The translations under genes were made by a program, and so were the position numbers. This document shows positions 58,100 to 64,000 of a DNA stretch of 64,000 bases, piece by piece (the stretch's first letter is position 1; each line of letters opens with the position of its first letter). Below the pieces are notes generated by a model. It saw nothing but the letters and a program-made list of their open reading frames with translations, was not told the DNA's origin and made no database searches. The DNA comes from Amycolatopsis sp. NBC_01480 (GTDB taxonomy: Bacteria; Actinomycetota; Actinomycetes; Mycobacteriales; Pseudonocardiaceae): NCBI RefSeq assembly GCF_036227205.1, contig NZ_CP109442.1, positions 8,928,001 through 8,992,000 on the forward strand, read 5' to 3'.

Positions 58100-59890
58100 T
58101 CAGGCCGGCAGCCGCGCGGCGACCACCGCGGCCAGCGATTGCGCGCGGGCGCAGATGACGTCGAGGCGCCCCTTGTCGGCGTCGTCGGTGAACTCGACCA
58201 GGACCACCTCGTCACGCCGGCCCGGCGCGCCCTCGAGGGAAGGCAGCACCGGCGTGTAGGTGCGGTACCGGACGGTCACGTCGCAGGTGTTGCCGTCGGA
58301 CTCGTGCGGGTCGACGTACGCGAGGCGGCCGCCGACGGTGGCGCGGGTCTGGCCGTCCGGCGGGTCGGTGGCCAGCGGCCACTGGCGGTCGTAGTACAGG
58401 TCCAGCGATTCCGAGTCGTGGCCCCAGGCGCAGGCCCAGTTCCCGAAGTACCGGTCGACCGGGTAGTCCGGGCCGACAGCCGGACGCAGCGTCGCGTCGT
58501 CGACCAGGGTGCAGGCGTCGATCAGCGCGAGCGAGCCTGGAGGGAAGGCCTGCGCGCGCCGGGCGATCGGGCCGCTGACCACCTTCGCGTAGGCGTCGCC
58601 GACCACCGCGTCCGACATCGCGCACAGCTGCGGGGCGTCGGCCCCGTCGGCGCGGACCGAGCTGACGCTGACCAATTTCAGGTCGGGCAGGACGAAGTAG
58701 CGCCGGCATTTCCCGGAATCGGCGTTGGGGCGCTGGATCTCGCCGAGCCGTCCGGCCACCGGCGGCACCGCCGGGTACTCCTCGGGCGCCGTCAGCTCCA
58801 GGCTGGTCACGATCGTGCCGCCGCCGGCGGGCAGGGTGGTGTCCAGATCGCAGCGGGCGAACGTGCCGAGGTTCGGCTCGAGGAACACTTTCCCGTACTG
58901 GCTCAGGGAATTCACCGTCAGCAGGGCGCACGGGTCGGCCGTGTGCGGGTCGCCGACCAGGTCCGCGGCGGCGTTCGCGGGCGGCGGGCTGTCCCGGGTG
59001 AACACCAGGAACCCGGTGACCAGCAGGACCACCGCGACGAGCACCCCGGCGGCCAGCGCCTTCCGGCGGGACCGGGGCTTTCGACGCCGGGTGGTCGTGT
59101 TCCCCGCGGGCATGGGCGCGCCGCCCAGCAACGCCTCCGCTTCCGCCGCGCTCGGCCGTTGCGCGGGCCGGCTGCTCAGCAACGCCTCCAGCACCGGGGC
59201 CAGCGAACCGGCGTTCCGCGCCGGCTCGAGCGTGCCGTCCGCCGCGCGCCGCAGCTGCGCGAACGGCCCGCGTTCCCCGCTGTCCCAAGGGGAAACGCCC
59301 TCGACGGCGGCGAACAGCGTCGCGCCGAGGGAGAACACGTCGGCGGCGGAACCGGCCTCGTAGCCGTTCGCGACCTCCGGCGCGAGGTAGCCCGCCGTGC
59401 CGCCGACCTGCGCGCTGCCGGTGAGCGTGACCTCGGCCCAGCGGGAGATGCCGAGGTCCGCGAGCTTGGCCGTGCCGCCGTCGGCGACCAGGACGTTGCC
59501 GGGCGTGATGTCGCGGTGCACCATGTCGCGGGCGTGCATCGCGGCCAGCGCCGAGGCGATCTGCGCCCCGACGGCCGCGGCCCGCTCCGGCGCCAGCACC
59601 CCGTCGGCGCGCACGATCTCTTCCAGGCTGCGGGCCGGCAGGTACTCCATCACCAGCCAGCGGTCGTCGCCGTCGGCGACGGAGTCGAACACGGCCACGA
59701 CGTGCGGGTGGTGCAGCGACGCGCCGAGCCGCGCCTCCCGGCGGATCTGGCCCGTGTCGCCGTCCAGCGATCGCTTGAGCGCCACGGTCCGCCGCAGCTC
59801 CAGGTCCGTCGCCCGCCAGACGACGCCCATCCCCCCGGCGCCGAGCCGCTCCTCCAGCCGATAACGCTCGGCGATCACCTGGCCGGTCAC
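58100..59890 (-). CDS. Membrane Ser/Thr protein kinase (PknB type) with extracellular domain
   Basis: Kinase of about 596 residues. The cytoplasmic catalytic domain (about 8-265) has the Gly loop LGAGGMGVVWRA, catalytic Lys in VALKRS, HRDITPGNVL (Asp), and DLGIS in place of DFG. A juxtamembrane basic stretch leads to one membrane helix (about 280-300). The extracellular part (about 305-596) has several Cys residues and no PASTA domains; it resembles DUF3558-like sensor domains. The GTG at 59890 fits the family; a frame reaches 59959. Confidence 0.9.
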   Translation of the reverse strand: MTGQVIAERYRLEERLGAGGMGVVWRATDLELRRTVALKRSLDGDTGQIRREARLGASLHHPHVVAVFDSVADGDDRWLVMEYLPARSLEEIVRADGVLAPERAAAVGAQIASALAAMHARDMVHRDITPGNVLVADGGTAKLADLGISRWAEVTLTGSAQVGGTAGYLAPEVANGYEAGSAADVFSLGATLFAAVEGVSPWDSGERGPFAQLRRAADGTLEPARNAGSLAPVLEALLSSRPAQRPSAAEAEALLGGAPMPAGNTTTRRRKPRSRRKALAAGVLVAVVLLVTGFLVFTRDSPPPANAAADLVGDPHTADPCALLTVNSLSQYGKVFLEPNLGTFARCDLDTTLPAGGGTIVTSLELTAPEEYPAVPPVAGRLGEIQRPNADSGKCRRYFVLPDLKLVSVSSVRADGADAPQLCAMSDAVVGDAYAKVVSGPIARRAQAFPPGSLALIDACTLVDDATLRPAVGPDYPVDRYFGNWACAWGHDSESLDLYYDRQWPLATDPPDGQTRATVGGRLAYVDPHESDGNTCDVTVRYRTYTPVLPSLEGAPGRRDEVVLVEFTDDADKGRLDVICARAQSLAAVVAARLPA

Positions 59891-59977
59891 CGGGGGAGCA
59901 TAGCGGCCGGGATACGCGCGGTGACCGGGATTCGCCGAGTCGTGACCGCGCTGGCTCACACTGGCGTGCTGGGGACG

Positions 59978-60835
59978 TCAGCCGAGGCGCGTGGCGAACT
60001 TCGCGGCGAACGTGTGGACGTCGCCGGGCCAGCGGGCCGAGACGTAATCGCCGTCCTCGACGACGAAGGCCGGGCCGTCGTCGTCAGGGCGATCGCGGGA
60101 ACGGCCGCTGGTCTTTCGGGCAGATTCGCCCGCGGCGTCGAGGAAGTCCGCCGGGGCCGCGAGCGCCCGGGTCACCTCCTGCTGCACGGACATGTACCCC
60201 TCGGGCTGCCCCGGCTCCTCGCGGTAGGTGCGGTAGTAGTCCGGGTCCCAGAACCGGCTGCGGCGCGCGACCTGCCACGCGGTGCGCTCCAGCTGCCAGG
60301 TCAGCGCCGTCGTCCGGCGGCCGTGCAGCACCGAGCGCCCGGTCGCCGGGTCGACGCTGCGCGCGGCCAGCAGGACCCCGTGGCAGATCGCCCCGACCGG
60401 CAGGCCGCGACGGAACGCGTCGACGACCAGCCCCTGCAACACCGGGCTCTCCAGGTACTCGCACATCCCCCGGGCCCGGTGCCCGCCCGGCAGGACCAGC
60501 CCGTCGAACGCTTCGGTGCCGTCGAGCGTGATTTCCTGCCACGCCAACGGTTTCCGCCATGCCGGGTCGTCAAGCAGCGCACGGTGCGCCGCCCGGGCCA
60601 CCGCGTCCGCACGCAGCACCCGGCCGAGCACAACGAGCCGCCGCAGGCCCGGCACCCGCCCCCACGGGTCGAGCCCGCGGCCGGTCACCATCAGCTCGTC
60701 GCAGACGGCCGGCGCACCTGTGGGCGTCGCGAACCGCACCGTGTGCCCGGCCCCCGTGAGCACCCGCCAGGTGACCGCGACCTCCGACGGGTCCGAGTCC
60801 CGGGCCGGCACCGGGATCAGCACATTCGCCACCAC
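59978..60835 (-). CDS. DJ-1/PfpI-type class I glutamine amidotransferase-like protein
   Basis: Protein of 285 residues with the DJ-1 fold: ANVLIPVPARDSDPSEVAV at the N-terminus, DGLVLPGGHRARGMCEYL and the nucleophile Cys in VGAICHGVLLAARS (about residue 148). The long insert (VTGRGLDPWGRVPG) and the C-terminal VVEDGDYVSARWPGD are typical of a large PfpI subfamily. Two GTG codons at 60835 and 60832 follow GAGGAGG. The chemistry is unknown. Confidence 0.87.
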   Translation of the reverse strand: MVANVLIPVPARDSDPSEVAVTWRVLTGAGHTVRFATPTGAPAVCDELMVTGRGLDPWGRVPGLRRLVVLGRVLRADAVARAAHRALLDDPAWRKPLAWQEITLDGTEAFDGLVLPGGHRARGMCEYLESPVLQGLVVDAFRRGLPVGAICHGVLLAARSVDPATGRSVLHGRRTTALTWQLERTAWQVARRSRFWDPDYYRTYREEPGQPEGYMSVQQEVTRALAAPADFLDAAGESARKTSGRSRDRPDDDGPAFVVEDGDYVSARWPGDVHTFAAKFATRLG

Positions 60836-60970
60836 GTCCTCCTCGCGCTCGCCACCGAGGATGCCAGCCGTCCTCGGCGCCTCGTCCCGCGGGCCTCATG
60901 ACCACTGTGGACAGACGAGCACCCGCCAGACTACGCCATTCGGCGCACTCCGACCGCCACTTGGCGTACG

Positions 60971-60999
60971 TTGACACTGACTCAGGGCGACCGTACTGT
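60971..60999 (+). promoter_or_regulatory. Promoter of the glycosidase operon
   Basis: Perfect -35 TTGACA (60971-60976), a 17-bp spacer and -10 TACTGT (60994-60999). The predicted start near 61006 leaves a leader of about 150 nt with a 26-bp palindrome. The rest of the gap 60836-60970 shows nothing. Confidence 0.8.
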
Positions 61000-61042
61000 C
61001 CCGAAGCGCACCCCACTGATCGCTCAGGGGTGGTGCTCCGCC

Positions 61043-61068
61043 GCAGATTTACAACGTTGTAAATCTGC
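61043..61068. promoter_or_regulatory. Perfect 26-bp LacI-type palindrome
   Basis: A perfect palindrome centred between 61055 and 61056, with the core TTTACAACGTTGTAAA typical of LacI-family operators. It lies about 40-60 bases downstream of the predicted start of transcription, a roadblock position. No LacI-type gene lies nearby in the window; the regulator is probably beyond 64000 or elsewhere. Confidence 0.85.
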
Positions 61069-61154
61069 TGCTCCGCGCCGGGGCAGCAGGACTCCAGCCG
61101 CTACGAGAACCGCCCTCCGCGCGCCCACCCGGCCCGCGGCGGTGGGAGGACGCC

Positions 61155-63731
61155 GTGTTCAACGATCGTCGTGCCGCCACTCTCCCCACGCCCGGCCGTA
61201 CCGGCCGGCCAAGGCCGAAAAGCGCAGCCGCGCCGTTTGCCCGCATCACCCGACGAGCGCGGACCCGTTTCGCCGCCGCGGCAGTGCTGCTGGCGTCAGC
61301 CCTCCTGCTCCCCGTCTCCGGCGCCGCCGCCACCCCGGCCACCGGCGGCACCTCGTTCCTGAACCACGCCGCCCTGCTCGGCAACACCGAAGACCCCGCC
61401 TGGTACGAGGCGAACATCCCGTTCCTCGACGTGCCCGACCAGCAGATCCAGTCCGTCTACTACTACCGCTGGCAGACCTACCGCGAGCACCTCGTCTACA
61501 CCGGCCCGGTGTACGGCTGGATGTCCAGCGAGTTCCTGCAGCCCGCCGATTACGGCGCCCCGTACGGCGGCATCGACGCCGCGGCCGGGCACCAGATCAC
61601 CGAGGGCCGCTGGCTGCGTGACCAGCAGTATGTGAAGGACGACATCGACTACTGGCTCGCCGGCCCCGGCCAGTTCCCCAAGCCCCGCAACGACAACGTC
61701 AACCCCGACACCGACGACTGGGCGCACGAGTACAGCTTCTGGGCCGCGAGCGCCGTCTGGCAGCAGTACCTCGCTGCGGGCGACCTCGGCTTCACCGCCG
61801 CCGAGCAGCAGGCACTCATCAAGCAGTACAACGGCTGGGACAGCCATTACGACACGAGCCTCGGCCTCTACTGGCAGGTCCCGGTGTGGGACGCGACGGA
61901 GTTCACCCCCTCGTCCTACGAATCCGGCGACGGCTACCGCGGCGGCGTCGGCTTCCGGCCGACCATCAACGCCTACCAGTACGGCGACGCCACGGCCATC
62001 GCGCAGATCGCCGCGCTCACCGGCGACTCCGCGACCGCGAGCGACTTCACCGGCCGCGCCGCGAGCCTTCGTTCCGCCGTGCAATCGCAGCTGTGGGACC
62101 CGTCGCGGCAGTTCTTCTACGGCATGCCCCGCGACAACAACCCGTCCCACGCCCTGACCGGCACGCGCGAGGAAATGGGTTTCGTGCCATGGATGTTCGA
62201 CCTGCCCCAGACCGCCGACACCGGGGCCTTCGCCCAGCTCAAGGATCCCGGGGGGTTCGCCGCCCCGTTCGGCCCGACCACCGCCGAGCGGCGCAGCCCG
62301 TGGTTCATGCACGAGGCCGCGGACTGCTGCCGCTGGGACGGCCCGTCCTGGCCGTACGAAACCTCGCAGACCCTGACCGGCGCCGCGAACCTGTTGCAGG
62401 ACTACCCGCCGCAGTCCACTTTTACCGCCGCCGACTACCTCTCACTGCTGCACACGTACGCGGCGACACAGTACCGCGACGGCCAGCCCTACGTCGCCGA
62501 GGCGCACGACCCCGACCAGGACCGGTGGATCTACGACGGGCACGCCCACAGCGAGGACTACAACCACTCCACCTACAACGACAACGTCATCTCCGGCCTG
62601 ATCGGGCTGCGCGGCCAGTCCGGCAACACCCTCACGCTCAAGCCGCTCGCCCCGGCGAGCTGGGACTACTTCGCGCTGGAAAACACGCCGTACCACGGGC
62701 ACAACGTCACCGTCCTGTGGGACCGCACCGGCTCGCGCTACGGCCAGGGCGCGGGTCTGCACGTCTACGTGGACGGCGCCCAGGTCGCGCAGCAGCCCGG
62801 GCTGGAACCGCTCACGGTGCCCGTCGGGCCGGCCGTGACCCAGCCCGATCCGTCCACAGTGGACATCGCCGCGAACGGTCAGCGGTTCGGCTACGGGCCG
62901 CAGCCCAGCGCGTCCTACACCTCTCCGTACGACAACGTGTGGAACGCCGTGGACGGCATCGTCTACCGCACCGCGGTGCCGCAGAACAGCCGGTGGACCA
63001 GCTACGGCTCTCCCAACCCCACCGACAGCTACCAGCTCGACTTCCACCGCGGGATCTCGACCGGCGACGTCCGGCTGTGGTTCTACGACGACGGCGGCGG
63101 GGTGAGCACACCCGCGTCGTACGACCTGCAGTACGACACCGGCAACGGCTGGGCCACCGTGCCCGGCCAGTCCCGTAGCCCGGCCACAGTGAACGGCCCG
63201 ACCGACATCACCTTCCCCGCGCTGACCACCAGCCGGCTGCGGGTCGTCGCACCGAACGCCGGCGGCGGCACCGGCTGGGGGCTGCAGGAGTTCGAGGTGC
63301 ACAGCGCGCCCGTCTTCCAGCTGTCGAACGTCAACAGCGGTCTGCTGATGGGCGTCTCGGACATGTCCACTCAGGACAACGCCCCGGTGGTCCAGTTCCA
63401 GGACAACGGCACCCCGGACCACCTCTGGCAGCTGGTCCCGGCCGGGGGCGGGCAGTACAAGATCCGCAACGGCCACAGCGGGCTCGTGCTCGGCGTCGAC
63501 GGCATGTCCACCCAGGACAGCGCCGCGATCGTGCAGTTCCACGACACCGGCACCCCCGACCACCTCTGGACGCTCATCGACGCGGGCGGCGGGCAGTTCA
63601 AGATCCGCAACGCGCACAGCGGACTGCTGCTCGGCGTCGCCGGAATGTCCACCCAGGACAGTGCCCCCGTCGTCCAGTTCCAGGACAACGGCACCCCCGA
63701 CCACCTCTGGCAGTTGCTGCCGGCGGCCTGA
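61155..63731 (+). CDS. Secreted MGH1-like glycoside hydrolase with discoidin-like and ricin-type domains
   Basis: Exported protein of 858 residues with a long basic signal peptide (TRRARTRFAAAAVLLASALLLP split, cleavage near residue 58). An (alpha/alpha)6 catalytic domain of the MGH1/GH63-like clan spans about 65-540 (YYYRWQTYREHLVYTG, EYSFWAASAVWQQY, WPYETSQTLTGAANLL, SEDYNHSTYND). A beta-sandwich F5/8-type carbohydrate-binding domain follows (about 580-715). Three ricin-like repeats (VNSGLLMGVSDMSTQD, NGHSGLVLGVDGMSTQD, NAHSGLLLGVAGMSTQD) end the protein. GTG start after GGGAGGA. It probably removes sugars from plant polysaccharide side chains. Confidence 0.87.
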   Translation: MFNDRRAATLPTPGRTGRPRPKSAAAPFARITRRARTRFAAAAVLLASALLLPVSGAAATPATGGTSFLNHAALLGNTEDPAWYEANIPFLDVPDQQIQSVYYYRWQTYREHLVYTGPVYGWMSSEFLQPADYGAPYGGIDAAAGHQITEGRWLRDQQYVKDDIDYWLAGPGQFPKPRNDNVNPDTDDWAHEYSFWAASAVWQQYLAAGDLGFTAAEQQALIKQYNGWDSHYDTSLGLYWQVPVWDATEFTPSSYESGDGYRGGVGFRPTINAYQYGDATAIAQIAALTGDSATASDFTGRAASLRSAVQSQLWDPSRQFFYGMPRDNNPSHALTGTREEMGFVPWMFDLPQTADTGAFAQLKDPGGFAAPFGPTTAERRSPWFMHEAADCCRWDGPSWPYETSQTLTGAANLLQDYPPQSTFTAADYLSLLHTYAATQYRDGQPYVAEAHDPDQDRWIYDGHAHSEDYNHSTYNDNVISGLIGLRGQSGNTLTLKPLAPASWDYFALENTPYHGHNVTVLWDRTGSRYGQGAGLHVYVDGAQVAQQPGLEPLTVPVGPAVTQPDPSTVDIAANGQRFGYGPQPSASYTSPYDNVWNAVDGIVYRTAVPQNSRWTSYGSPNPTDSYQLDFHRGISTGDVRLWFYDDGGGVSTPASYDLQYDTGNGWATVPGQSRSPATVNGPTDITFPALTTSRLRVVAPNAGGGTGWGLQEFEVHSAPVFQLSNVNSGLLMGVSDMSTQDNAPVVQFQDNGTPDHLWQLVPAGGGQYKIRNGHSGLVLGVDGMSTQDSAAIVQFHDTGTPDHLWTLIDAGGGQFKIRNAHSGLLLGVAGMSTQDSAPVVQFQDNGTPDHLWQLLPAA

Positions 63732-63759
63732 CCCACCCCACCGTGAAAGGAGTTCCAGC

Positions 63760-64000
63760 GTGCTCTCCCGACCAGTCCCCCGCCGGCGAAGAATCATCCT
63801 CGCCGTCATCGCGCTGATCTTCGGCGTGCTCACCAGCCAGCCCGGCACCGCGCAAGCCGCCGCCTCGCTCCCGTGCGACATCTACGGCTCCGCCGGCGCC
63901 TCGTGCGTCGCCGCGCACAGCACCACTCGCGCGCTCTACAGCTCCTACAACGGGCGCCTGTACCAAGTGCAGCGCGCCTCCGACAAGGCGACCACCGACG
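63760..64000 (+). CDS. Alpha-L-arabinofuranosidase B, GH54 (start of gene only)
   Basis: First 80 codons of an exported enzyme. The signal peptide (RRRRIILAVIALIFGVLTS) ends near TAQAAA. The mature N-terminus SLPCDIYGSAGASC is followed by VAAHSTTRALYSSYNG and LYQVQRASDKATTD, the characteristic beginning of the GH54 catalytic domain with its first disulfide. It follows the MGH1-like gene by 28 bases with AAAGGAG before the GTG, so it belongs to the same operon. The rest lies beyond the window. Confidence 0.9.
   Translation, partial: MLSRPVPRRRRIILAVIALIFGVLTSQPGTAQAAASLPCDIYGSAGASCVAAHSTTRALYSSYNGRLYQVQRASDKATTD

Overview
The window is GC-rich (about 70%) actinobacterial chromosome. Frequent GTG starts, F420-type enzymes (a luciferase-like oxidoreductase and a Ddn-like protein), an MptB-like mannosyltransferase, many TetR/LysR/LacI-type regulators and recurring intergenic hairpins suggest a Pseudonocardiaceae soil bacterium of the Amycolatopsis type. 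This is an inference; there is no rRNA or other marker gene. I saw no tRNA, rRNA, CRISPR array, insertion sequence or prophage.

Layout. 1-1.7 kb: the end of a sugar ABC-transporter operon led by its LacI regulator. 1.8-5.5 kb: a 30-bp repeat array, a TetR/DUF1772 divergent pair and a two-subunit acyl-CoA dehydrogenase. 5.7-8.9 kb: a lipase-like hydrolase and two secreted acid proteases, one of them frameshifted. 9.3-13.2 kb: an ABC exporter with its two-component system. 13.2-19.7 kb: a methyltransferase, a 1273-residue HTH/nSTAND/14-WD40 protein, two coupled small secreted proteins and a glycosyltransferase remnant. 19.7-25.6 kb: a PucR regulator, a luciferase-like oxidoreductase and a Baeyer-Villiger monooxygenase/hydrolase/SDR operon resembling the mycobacterial mymA-lipR-sadH group; the regulator gene and the operon share a 17-bp palindrome. 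25.6-27.8 kb: an MFS remnant, an epimerase-like gene and a divergent LysR gene.

28.0-37.1 kb is the most interesting block. A four-gene minus-strand operon (MFS transporter, SDR, FAD-linked oxidase, FGGY kinase) probably takes up, oxidises and phosphorylates a polyol or sugar. Its 5' leader carries an intrinsic terminator with a run of seven T. A gene for a GlpP-family (glycerol-3-phosphate responsive) antiterminator sits at the far end of the operon, facing it. Together they look like a termination/antitermination switch. Divergently, a zinc alcohol dehydrogenase, an IclR regulator, a formaldehyde-activating-enzyme homologue and a hydrolase follow.

37.2-64 kb is a mosaic: two lipoproteins (a beta-propeller-like protein and an SGNH esterase), a carotenoid-oxygenase pair, regulators, a PspC/HAAS/PadR cluster, a secreted HExxH protease, a VIT-family protein, DJ-1/PfpI proteins, an esterase, a TauE exporter, two DUF4232 proteins, an MptB-like mannosyltransferase, a Ser/Thr kinase, and at the end a secreted glycosidase under a perfect 26-bp palindrome followed by the start of a GH54 arabinofuranosidase. 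Several convergent gene pairs are separated by long, perfect hairpins that look like a dispersed repeat family.
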